DNA of 35,095 nt from Bipolaris cookei (taxonomy: Eukaryota > Ascomycota > Dothideomycetes > Pleosporales > Pleosporaceae): NCBI GenBank assembly GCA_002286855.1, contig NRSV01000138.1, positions 1-35,095 on the forward strand, given 5' to 3'. The notes beneath the pieces were generated by a model that had not been told where the DNA came from, made no database searches, and was given only the letters and a program-made list of their open reading frames with translations. The position numbers and the translations under genes were made by a program. This document shows, piece after piece, positions 26,513-35,004 of this stretch; within the stretch, counting starts at the first letter, position 1; every line of letters starts with the position of its first letter.

Positions 26513-27981
26513 ATGGGGGTTCAAAAGTTGATTGTATTAAGGTAGCTACACGGAGCGATTATATGCACAACGAAGATGAGTAAGCAGATGACCAAGAGTC
26601 ACGTGAGGATGCGGTTCACCGTAAATCGTCAGAACTGCGGTACCAGGCTGACACCTACTTCTGACAGGAGACCAGAAGACAGCACCACCATGGCATTCCT
26701 GTCTCTACTGCAAGTCGGAAGTCTTGCTATGCTTCTTATGCCTTTTCTTAGCAGTAAGAACCTCTTTTATTCCGTTGATTTCATGGTGTAGTAGCTGGTT
26801 TTGGACAGAGAGATGGACTTTAAGACTCAGCTTCTTTGCCTCTGCTGACTGGCTGTCGACTACAACAGTACGGACTAACTGGTCCATCTTTCTCCAGTCA
26901 GAGTCAGAGAGATTCGATGGTGAGCTCCGGTCATCTTCTGCTGGCGTGTGAGTAAATTTCCCGAGTATATGCTCTGGCTCCATTGGCCATATGCCAGTAA
27001 CTTCAAACGACTTAAGAATCATCTCTGTCTTGAACGCTGACTACTAGGCACTCCAAAATAGTGGGAAGAAGTCGCATTTCTTGACTAGGAGCAGTCCTTG
27101 GCTATTGTGGAGGTGGTCTGAGAGCGTAGCCGAGTATGTGGTCGAGAGTGGCTTGAACAACACTACGTCGAGCGGATGCAGCGTATGAGTAGATTGAGGT
27201 GGAAATATAGCTAGTAGTATACGTTGAGAGTCGCAGTAGTCAATAAAAGCTGGTGTGACATGACTGCCGTGGCCATCAAGTATAATGAGACGCCAGTCTC
27301 TCCCGCGACGGGCTGCTTTCTGCTTCGTACAGTGATCGAATATCTGATCTAGCCACGCTAGACCAATGTCGTTGTTCGTCCATCCAAATGGTGATGATGC
27401 TACATAGACGTCGTGCTGCCCAGCTTCGATGGAGCTCACCCATGCTGACTGTAGTGAGCTGTTCGCCGACGAGTAGATGAGGCCCGGCAGCAGAGCCTCG
27501 CCATCAGCACAGACGGCTGCTCTGAGCGTTATCCAATCACGAGAGCCATCCTGCAGAGCCGCTGTTACCTCCCTTTTCTCATACGGGCGACGGCCGAACA
27601 CTCGCTTTGAGCGTCCTAGTACACCTAGCATGAAGCCCCTCTCGTCTATATTGTACGTATGACGCGGTTCTATACCATACTGGGCTATTTTGCCGTATAG
27701 CAGCTTGAAGCAGGCTTCGTAGTTCTCCCTTGATTCAGTCTTGTGACGGTTGGCGTCCATAGCAATGGCCCATCGAGAGACAGGCTGATCGCCGTGTCGG
27801 CCGAGAAAGCGCGTAAGCCATGCATCGCTTACGGGTTCTGTGGCTATCGACGATGCGGAATATCGTATAATCTCTATCGTAAGAGGTAGCCGTCCCTCTG
27901 TAAGGCTATCAATATGCTGTAAAAGCTCTCACTCTTGTTGTGGGTCGAGTCGTTGTTGGTTATGGTCTTTAGCTTCCCGTG

Positions 27982-28285
27982 TGTAAGGTTTCAGGCTTAG
28001 AAGGCTTACGTAACTGTTGCATACGTCACCTTTTGCCCTAGTTCTCTTACTTTGCTCTTTGCTTCTAGCTTGACAAGTTGCAGATGCAACAAGCTACGAG
28101 AGCAGCAACTCGATTGCTGCTCAAGCTATTTGCCTACGCCAGTTTTGCCCAAGCAAGCTACTTACTTTCGGTAAACTTTGCCAATCTTCTACTGTAGTTA
28201 GCTCGGCGTCTGGTATTTCCGTACCTCAAATAGATCGTTGCTTTCCTCCACTCGTTCACTTTCACTGCGTGAAGTCGGCCTCACA
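27982..28285. repeat. Solo LTR, 304 bp, target duplication CCGTG
   Basis: The ends are TGTAAGG and CCTCACA. CCGTG lies directly on both sides (27977-27981 and 28286-28290). Removing the LTR and one duplication joins the O reading as RPREAKD, matching the linker of relatives such as E (TRETK). Inside are a short palindrome (GTTGCAGATGCAAC) and many AGCTTG/CAAGCT strings. Confidence 0.9.
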
Positions 28286-28365
28286 CCGTGGTCGCTGACG
28301 GCCCTTGTGTCTTCGCGTCAGCGTACTATTTGATACACCAAAGCGACGAACAATTTCCCTATACA

Positions 28366-28493
28366 TGTAAGCAATTGAGTGTGTGTGAAGTATTATGTAT
28401 TCTGATGTGTATGATGATAGGAGCAAGTTTAAATACAGCGTTATTAGTCAGTGAGTAACCACGTGACTATACATGGTACTTCTGGGCTTACAA
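28366..28493. repeat. 128-bp LTR-like insert, target duplication ATACA
   Basis: The ends TGTAAGC and GCTTACA are perfectly inverted. ATACA flanks both sides (28361-28365 and 28494-28498). Removing it with one duplication restores FLYREIVRRFG in transposase O, matching element C (FPYREVAK). At 128 bp it is very short for an LTR and resembles TRIM-type repeats. On the O strand it also starts GTAAGC and is followed by TATAG, so a spliceable insert cannot be excluded. Confidence 0.8.
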
Positions 28494-29131
28494 TACAAGA
28501 ACGGCTCTCGTGGCTCAAACGATTTAATTACTTCAAGCGCATCATCAATAAATGCCACGATGATGGAGTTACAACGCATTGAAGTTAGTGGCTTGTCTAG
28601 TGTTCAAGTGTTCGTGGGCCGTTGCGCGCGCAGGCACGGTATCAATCGCAGTGTTTAACAAAGGAGCAGTCTTTGTTTCTAAGATTAGACACGGACAGAC
28701 ACGCATGTACAAGCATACCGTGTCCGTGCACCTGGCGCACATGTTCAGCTGGCGCACACCCCAACACTATAACAATCAGCTCGTACATGAGGTTATTGAG
28801 CTACACCACAAAGCTGTATATACGTAATATTTTGGTGGATGACTAAATAGACCCTTGCAAAAAATTTGTACTACCTGAATTTTGATGGATGAGTGATGGT
28901 GCGGCCACGTGACGTGGTGCGCCGTGGTTCTGGCGATGCAGCCCATACGGCTGCACCAGACGTTGCACCACTGATTGCACCACCACTACTAACCATCTGG
29001 CGTTTTTGTGGCTTAGATAGAGCTCTTAAAGCTCTATGCTTGCCTCTTTGGGAAGTTTGGATAGCTTTTTGACGGTCTCTCTCCTCTTTTTTACGCTGGT
29101 TTTCGGCCCTCTTTGCGGCGGCATTGGCAGC

Positions 29132-29360
29132 TGTCAGATGACAGCAACCTAAGCCGCGGAACGCAGTCGATATTATGCCAGGATATATCGGCATGAATTA
29201 CAGCCGACGTACTTTGATACTTACATGAAACAAGCACCTACCGAGGCAATAGCAAGACACTGCACATAAGTAATGGCAGAGAACAATCACAACAAATATC
29301 AATACAATTCATTTTTTCACAATCAATTGACCGTCCTCGATAACACATGACAATCTTACA
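29132..29360 (+). repeat. Solo LTR, 229 bp, target duplication GCAGC, copia-like
   Basis: It starts TGTCAGATGACAG and ends AATCTTACA. GCAGC lies at 29127-29131 and 29361-29365. An inner segment (TATGCCAGGATATATCGGCA) is identical to part of the copia LTR at 34690-34999, so the two families are related. Removal restores the E reading AERAANAAAKRA. Confidence 0.9.
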
Positions 29361-29902
29361 GCAGCTCTCTCAGCCATCTCCCTCTGCCGTCTTTTCCTCG
29401 CCTTCACCCTCTCCTCTGCCCTCTCCTTGGCGAGCTTTTGCTTTAGCAGCTTATTAACTTCTTGAAGACGCTTTGTATCAGCTTTTTCAAGCTTTTTTTG
29501 GTGTTCTTCTGCCTCTCTAGTGGCTAGAGTGGCCCAAGCTTGGCGTACACTTCGAGGTGAGTAGAATGTAGCTCCACCAGTACGCCGATTTGACACAGAA
29601 AGCGGGAGGGCTTTACCATGGCTCTTACGCTTATTTTTGGTGGCAAGAGATGCCTGTAACTCCTGTATTTCTAGCTTCTGAAGCTTGCTTTTGGTGGTGA
29701 GCTGATGGATCGCTGCCATGAGCTCTCTAGCCACATTCTCGCTGGTTTCCTTCACTAATTCTGCCAGCAATCGTTGTATACGGGCCCAATCAGTTGGAGA
29801 GAGTTGATATAGAGCTTCTTGATCGGCCTGATCGGTCTACTCGGGTGGTGTATGGGGCTGAAACTTGATCAGCACTGGTCTCAGATCCCTTGGCCATACG
29901 CC

Positions 29903-30165
29903 TGTGAGGGGCTGCGCAAAGGTTGCCGATGCCTGGTAACAATATTGTATTCGATAGAGAACTGAGCTTCTGAGCTACGTAGCTATCTATATACAGTGCT
30001 AGCTGCCCCTGCACAATCGAGTCGATAAGACCTAGTCGCTCCGGTTGTCGGTCAGAGCACACCGAGTCTCGCCGAGACTCGGAGCTCTAGGTGGCATCCG
30101 GATTTTAGGAGCAGGCCGAGATTCCATCGAGGAACAACACACCAACTAGGCTCTAGCCTATCACA
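29903..30165 (-). repeat. Solo LTR of the gypsy-2 family, 263 bp, target duplication ACGCC
   Basis: It is the complement of the LTR at 21005-21267, without the 65-bp duplication seen there. ACGCC lies on both sides (29898-29902 and 30166-30170). Removal restores KAIGVWPRDLR in transposase E. Confidence 0.95.
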
Positions 30166-31396
30166 ACGCCTATAGCTTTGAAGCTTGATAGTATATTCCT
30201 TTCAGTGAAGCTTCTAGTGTATGCCGACCAGAAGAGGTGAAAAAAGTCTGCTTTCCGCACTGGTAATCGGCCCTGGCTGGCTTGTTGATGCCGGGTAAGT
30301 TCCGACGAATAGGCAGCTGAAAGTGGCCCGAACAAGCCAACATCTAATGGCTGAAGCGTATGGGTTGAATGGGGTGGAAATACAGCTATAATAATCCGAT
30401 TTTTCGTGGCGTACTCAATAAACTTCATCGTAACATGGCTCCCATGGCCGTCAAGTATGAGAAGACGCCATTTCCTTCGAGCTTTAGCCTTAGTATACCG
30501 ATCAAATACGTCACGTAACCAAGTCAACCCGTAGTCGTCATTGGTTCAGCCAGATGGTGCAGATGCCACATGAACCAGGTGTTCACTGGCCCGTATATCA
30601 TCTACCCAAGTCTCCCGAATGTCACCACTCTCTGCAGCGTAGATGATAGCTGGTGGAAGAGCTGACCCATCGGCACAAACAGTGGCCAAGATGGTTATCC
30701 ACTCTCTGTTATCATCGTGAGTGAAGGTCTTAGCTGTACCGGCCATGAATGCTGACTTTGAGAACACTCTCTTCATCCGTCCGATCACACCAATCATGAA
30801 GCCTTTCTCATCCATATTGTACGTATGCCGCTCCTCTATGTGATAACGATCCATTATACGGTACAACTAACCATAGCACTGCGTACATTTGAGCCCATGG
30901 TCAGCTTTGTGGCGTGAACGATTCATGGGAGCAGCCCATCGAGAGATGAGATGAATGTCGTTCTGGTTAATGAAGCGTGTAACCCAGCTCTCTGAGAGGG
31001 CTCATCCAGCTATTTCACTGCTGAAATTTTGTATCATATCCCTTGTAGAAGCTAGGTCTTGCTTACTAAGGCTTTTAATATACTCTACAAGCTATTGTTG
31101 TTGCGTGGCGTCAAGAGCTTTTAGATGCTCGTATTTGGTCTCACGCGTTGATGAGATGCCTTGGTGTCTTCGGCTGACCGCAGTTCGTGACACTACCCAC
31201 TTGGCAGCAACTTTGCTATACGAGAGCTGTTCTCCTGGTTCTTGCGATTCAAATTCTTCAACAGCTGAAGCAATCGGATCCATATTGGTGGAGTTATGGC
31301 CTGTTGAAGTTTGAGGCCAGTTTGGTGTTCTGGTGCGGGGTGTGCGCCAAGTGCACGGACACGGTAGTTGAAAAATACTAGATGAGCGCGAGAATT

Positions 31397-31611
31397 AGAA
31401 CACATGGCCTGCTTCTGCGATTTACCTGATACTACGCAGTTGGTAGTAAACCATTTGTATATCGTACTAAATGTTAAACGAGCCGCCAAGCTAAAGTACC
31501 TTGCTGGAGCTATCTCTACAGAGGCAGGTTTAGCGAGCCGCTGAAAACCATAGCGGTTATGACTGGCTTACAGTACCTCACTAGTACAGTAACAGCATAG
31601 TTTCATCACCT
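31397..31611. repeat. Dispersed repeat, right copy (inverted relative to 1-215)
   Basis: 215 bp matching 1-215 in the opposite orientation. The copy lies 30 bp beyond the TA flank of element E. It ends at CATCACCT, and an unrelated 12-bp tandem repeat starts just after. This edge at 31611 marks a real boundary of the repeat. Confidence 0.78.
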
Positions 31612-31616
31612 CCCTG

Positions 31617-31645
31617 CCTCAAGTCCCGCCTCAAGTCCCGCCTCA
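31617..31645. repeat. Tandem 12-bp repeat
   Basis: CCTCAAGTCCCG occurs twice in a row, followed by a partial third unit (CCTCA). It lies between the dispersed repeat and an unrecognised reading frame. Confidence 0.8.
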
Positions 31646-31680
31646 CGTGCTATCATGCCCTCTCTGAGGTTAAAAAGAAA

Positions 31681-32371
31681 TTGAGGGTAAACAATGCGAG
31701 AATTATCGCAAACAACTCAAGGAATGTAGCCGTGATGGGGAGGCGCTGTGGTGCCAATTTCAAATGTAAGGCACCCCAATTACCCAGTTACCCGTGTGAA
31801 GAACATCTCAAGATAAAGAGTATCAAACAAAAAGAGAGGCGCAAATGGGCAAGACTTTCTCAGAGTCAGCGTGACAGTCTCGAAGTAGCAAGCCAATTTC
31901 CATTACCTTCGCAAGCATCAGCGCCCCCATCTTCCCTTGACGCACGAGAGCGATATCAGAAGCTGATATGGGTTGCTTTCCCGGACGAAAATGCACTAGA
32001 AGAAACTACCACTCTCGCCATCCAGGTTTTCTTTGATGATTACAAAATTCTGGTTCACGATCCCTGGCTAACGCAAGCCTGTTCGATGACCTTGCGCAAC
32101 AGTCTTCTCGAGGAGTAATGCAGGCTACTATATACATCAGGGTCTGGTCATACTTCTAGCCGCGCAAACGGAAGCAAATAACGTGTTTTCCGTCGAGGTA
32201 CATACACGGAACTGGCTAGATCAACAGCTTCCGGGAAAGGTTCTCTACAGCTCCTGCACAGATGAAAACAATGAGCCGCTACGCAGTGTTTTGTTTCTGC
32301 ACTGGACCACCAACGAGCCTACCAACCCCACCCTCGAAGAAATCTGCAGTGCGGTACTACTGCTAAAATAA
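31681..32371 (+). pseudogene. Unrecognised reading frame in two pieces, probably frame-shifted
   Basis: The first piece is open upstream of 31681 (no clear ATG; LSEVKKKLRVNNARIIANNS) to TAA 32116-32118, about 145 codons, with a Cys-containing segment (GRRCGANFKCKAP) and a KERRKWARLSQSQRD stretch. A second piece in another frame runs from about 32123 to TAA 32369-32371, with YYIHQGLVILLAAQTEANNV, EVHTRNWLDQQLPGKVLYSS and an acidic end. Joined by a one-base shift they could be one gene of about 230 codons. I recognise no family. It may be host-derived or the remains of an unknown element. It is one of the few stretches not explained by the transposons around it. Confidence 0.4.
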
Positions 32372-32899
32372 ATTCATCCAACATCCTTCCGTGCTTATCC
32401 GAATGAGCACGAAGCGCTGCAGGAGACAAGCTAGGAGACATCCAAGTCTTAAACGATATGGCCAAGTCATCCCCAAATAGGTTCTCCTATCGGCTGAAAA
32501 CATGTTATGGTCATTACCGATGCTCGCTCGAGAACGAGCAGAGTTGGTAACAATCAATCAAGCTTCAATCAAGATTCAATTAAGCTTCGTCGTTGTCATA
32601 GAAACTGTAATTCAATCAAATCAATCTCGTTGTTGTAACTGTAATCAAATCAATCTGTGAGGCCGTAATTGATTGATTGATTGATATGATTGCAGTTGTA
32701 GGCATCAAAAAGCGTGAGGCTGCTCGTTTTAGTTGGGCAGCGATCTCGCGATAATTCTGTGGTGTTGAATTTAGCCTTATGTAGTAATCAAAGAAAGCTT
32801 GTTTGGTTTACAACTTAACTACGCGTCTCTGTGACTTAATAACAACCCCAACAAGCCAACTAAATAGCGCGCACAGCTAGTCTCTTTCGTATTGGCGCG

Positions 32900-33484
32900 A
32901 TGCTTCGTACTGTTAGCAAGCCTGTCAAGCGGCTGTTTACTAGGCAGCTCCATGCCAACGGCCGCCTACAGAAACAGCGTAGGCTCACCACCCAAGGCAC
33001 TGAAATCCAGCCAATAGCTATCAATGATACTCAATCCAACTTACCACGAGAAGCCCTGGTGAGCGCTAGCCAGGCCGACGAGTTCAAATCACAACTGCGC
33101 GACTCTCGGCCAGAAGATGAGGTTGTTGCGCCTATAGAGGCGTCGGAGGCGGCAACGGTAGCGTCTACAGCTCCAGAATAAGAGGAGGAAAGTGGTTTTG
33201 ACGGGAGCTTTGCGGATAACTTCGATGGTATTGATTGGAAGCTTCTAAAGGGCTTTATACAGCCACCACGGACCCAATTGCAGCGCAAAAGCTGGGTATA
33301 CCGACACGGCTTTCGCGTCGCCTCACAGCGCGATCCCAGCCGTATTTTCTGGGCCTGCCACAGCTGCCATCAAAACAAGAAGCTAGACCACTTAGTGTTA
33401 GATACGATGACGGCAACCAGCTCTGTACAGAGCAGAGTTGCGATCAGTCAGTTCAGTCAGTCCAGAGAGCTTCGGACTGACTGA
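32900..33484 (+). pseudogene. hAT transposase, N-terminal BED-type region, truncated
   Basis: ATG 32900. A basic N-terminus with low-complexity Ala/Glu sequence leads to TAA 33179-33181. The same frame continues with NFDGIDWKLLKGFIQPPRT and SWVYRHGFRVASQRDPSRIF followed by WACHSCHQNKK. This matches the BED-like zinc-finger start of ascomycete hAT transposases, with the C-X2-C pair visible and the His pair lost. It ends at TGA 33482-33484, inside a hairpin. The RNase H-like catalytic domain and the dimerisation domain are missing. Confidence 0.7.
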
Positions 33485-33490
33485 ACTGAC
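33447..33490. repeat. Perfect 17-bp hairpin with 10-nt loop
   Basis: GTCAGTTCAGTCAGTCC (33447-33463) pairs exactly with 33474-33490. It is built from CAGTCAGT-like tetranucleotide units. It lies at the end of the hAT fragment and could be the junction with the next element. Confidence 0.85.
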
Positions 33491-33550
33491 GTCGCCGCGC
33501 AGCTAGCTATCTTACGTAGCATTGTTGAGCTTAAAAGTGACTGTTGCGAC

Positions 33551-34689
33551 TCAATTTTTTGAGCAAGGAGAATAGCTTTGGTGTATATCTAGTAGCTCAT
33601 CTTTCTCATCTGCTGTATTGTCATCGCTGCTGTCATCTTGGTGTTGAGAGAGCTGGCAAAGCAGCCGGTACGGGCAGACTTGGTAGCGGACCGCCGCAGA
33701 TACCTCTGCTGCCTCTGTATTATCAGTTGTGAGCACACTCTCGTTATACTCAAAGCTGTGATCCTCTTGTACGCACTGCAATTTGTATTGCACCTTAGTG
33801 TTATAGTTATAGTTATTAATAGCGTACTGCCAGCGTGTAACATCACACATTATTGTGACGCCGCTAGCTGTGCGCTTGAGGTATTTCTTGCCCTGATTCC
33901 GTATTTTAGGCCGTATACGCTTCCATTTATTAGCAATTGTTATTACCTCACGAAGTGACCTTGTAGCAAGCTCTTGTTGTAAACGGGCGGCATCATTAAC
34001 CTGGCGGCGTTGTACTATTGAGCGCGCGTCTTACGAGTAGATAGGTCCACCGTCCGCTTCAAGAGCACGGCGTTTACGACGACGACGCTCGCCTTTAGCG
34101 ATTTGCGCTGCTTCTGTATGTTGTAGCTTACGCTGTAAGCACTCTGCGATGCGCGCAATTGCTGAGACACCACGCTGGTGTTTAATAACACTAGCAGTAA
34201 TGTTGCGTGGGAAGTGCTCACGAAGCACAGTATAGACAAAGGTCTCCTGCGCTTGAATCTGGCGGATAGTTTTTGGTGTAACCCATGCAGCGTCGCCGGG
34301 TTGGGTCCTCTAGCTCTAGTGTTGTGTCCCAGTCAAGCTTATCACGCTCTCCTCGCGCGCGCCAACGACGGCGGCGCGCGCTTAATTGCTCACCCTGTAG
34401 CGCTATTCGAACTTGTGTGAAGCGCTGTAGCGGTAGTAGGCATAATGGTGATGAGCCTAAAGACGGCGAAGGGCTTTGTATGTACGGTGTTGTCTGTCGT
34501 AACTGAGGTGGCGGTGGTGTAGCGCGCTCGTACTCGCTGTCCGTGTCGAGCAGCTGCAGCTGGTCAATAACAAGCTCTAGCTTCCACAGAACAATACCAG
34601 TTCTCCGCCAGCCGCTCTTTATAGTGGTGCGCGTGAAAGTAAGACGCCGGATCTCAGCAAGAGTCGTTAGAAAGTCTGCCTTATTAATG
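33551..34689 (-). pseudogene. C-terminal part of pogo-like transposase L
   Basis: Minus strand. The reading starts at the copia LTR edge with HINKADFLTTLAEIRRLTFT and IKSGWRRTGIVLW, the end of a DDE_1 domain. It shifts frame near 34240 and continues with HFPRNITASVIKHQRGVSAI, a helical stretch (IAECLQRKLQHTEAAQIAKG) and RRRRKRRALEADGG. A TAA lies at 34031-34033, then VNDAARLQQELATRSLREVI and a basic region. A long polar tail ends at 33551. The catalytic blocks lie beyond the LTR and are lost. This tail type (no GR-IKLPSKY ending, no knuckle) differs from both other pogo groups in the window. Confidence 0.72.
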
Positions 34690-34999
34690 TGTCGCAGACT
34701 ATGCAAGGATATATCGATATGAGTTACATCCGATGTTTTGCCAGGACATATCGGCATGAATTACGGCCAACACTATGCCAGGATATATCGGCATGGGCTA
34801 CAGCCGATGTATGTCGATATTCTACATGTAACAAGCCCCTGCAATGGTCGTGTACAAAAGACAGTTGTAGAGAGCACAACATCAAAGAAAAAGAAGAAGA
34901 TCATACATACAAGACACACAATACACTCATCAATTCACCGCACGTACGCGTGCAACAAACAAAAACCTCCATTTTCTCACCGCACCTACGCGTGCGACA
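34690..34999 (+). repeat. Ty1/copia LTR (310 bp), flanks do not match
   Basis: Same family and length as 15664-15973, about 98 percent identical by eye, with ends TGTCGCA / TGCGACA. The flanks are TAATG (34685-34689) and TATAG (35000-35004), so no target duplication. Different pogo fragments lie on the two sides. It may be a recombinant or one end of an element that extends beyond the window. Confidence 0.9.
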
Positions 35000-35004
35000 T
35001 ATAG

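Larger units (their letters stand above)
25712..26560. mobile_element. MITE-like palindromic element carrying two solo LTRs
   Basis: Two 71-bp arms are complementary with one mismatch. The left arm is 25712-25737 plus 26074-26118. The right arm is 26260-26287 plus 26518-26560. The arms start AATCGCTCCGTGTAGC. Each arm is split by one solo LTR, and the other arm shows the unsplit sequence. Without both LTRs the element is 283 bp. The inner part (CTGACACGACTCC, then CACACAACTACAACGCG) resembles the leader of pogo elements B and D (CTGACGCGACTCC), suggesting a non-autonomous pogo derivative. The target duplication is unclear: TA on the right, GA on the left. Confidence 0.8.
26640..28561 (-). pseudogene. 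Pogo/Fot1-type DDE_1 transposase O, decayed, with two LTR-like inserts
   Basis: Minus strand. The start position (28556-28558) is GTG instead of ATG, 7 nt after the leader motif 28566-28582. FIDDALEVIKSFEPREPFLY follows. After a 128-bp insert the helix-turn-helix continues (REIVRRFGVSNSTLTRRHKG), and after a 304-bp insert the linker REAKDHNQQRL. The CENP-B-like region (WLTRFLGRHGDQ) contains a stop near 27930. The DDE core from 27760 is open: NIDERGFMLG, ILDGHGSH, LHPLDVVLF. A TAG at 27044-27046 ends it before KSFEVTGIWP. The tail (ECHGGAVFWSP) decays near 26640. The known catalytic residues survive, but the gene is dead. Confidence 0.87.
28871..31283 (-). pseudogene. Pogo/Fot1-type DDE_1 transposase E, five stops, two LTR inserts
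   Basis: Minus strand from ATG 31283 (leader motif 31291-31307, 7 nt away). A psq helix-turn-helix (SYSKVAAKWVVSRTAVSRR), the CENP-B-like region (SWVTRFINQNDIH), NMDEKGFMIG, ILDGHGSH and LQPLDVGLF are followed by a coiled-coil tail and GRTITHPSKFR at 28871. Five in-frame stops, all TAG or TGA: 31092-31094, 31002-31004, 30867-30869, 30546-30548 (the W of SGW) and 29837-29839. The frame is otherwise continuous across both LTR insertions once each LTR and one duplication are discounted, so no frameshift has occurred. That pattern fits RIP rather than random decay. Confidence 0.92.
28718..31364 (-). mobile_element. Pogo-like DNA transposon E, TA-flanked, with two solo LTRs
   Basis: The left end CCGTGTCCGTGCACCTGGCG and the complement of the right end CCGTGTCCGTGCACTTGGCG are inverted, with GGCGCACAC boxes inward. 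TA lies at 28716-28717 and 31365-31366. Without the two LTR insertions the element is 2,145 bp. The insertion target on the left is the leader region of element O. Confidence 0.88.
32539..33490 (+). mobile_element. 5' fragment of a hAT-type transposon
   Basis: It begins at CAGAGTTGGTAACAATCAAT, a plausible hAT end, followed by a subterminal region full of CAATCAATC and GATTGATTG strings in both orientations (32550-32700). The N-terminal part of a hAT transposase follows. The catalytic domain and right end are absent, because pogo element L begins soon after. The left end and its 8-bp duplication could not be verified. Confidence 0.5.

Noticed and set aside
28361..28498. Ordinary spliceosomal intron in transposase O (GTAAGC ... 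TATAG)
   Set aside because: Not preferred: perfect 7-bp inverted ends plus a 5-bp duplication fit an insertion, the splice product would replace the conserved Arg by Trp, and relatives A, C and E have no intron there. Kept only as an alternative in the findings.
29790..30062. Minus-strand frame matching one at 21108-21335
   Set aside because: Both lie in copies of the gypsy-2 LTR. The similarity is LTR identity, not a protein.
33638..33958. 106-codon plus-strand frame rich in hydrophobic residues
   Set aside because: Lies opposite the tail of transposase L and has no other support.
34738..35004. 88-codon frame similar to one at 15617-15925
   Set aside because: Both are readings of the copia LTR, which is non-coding.
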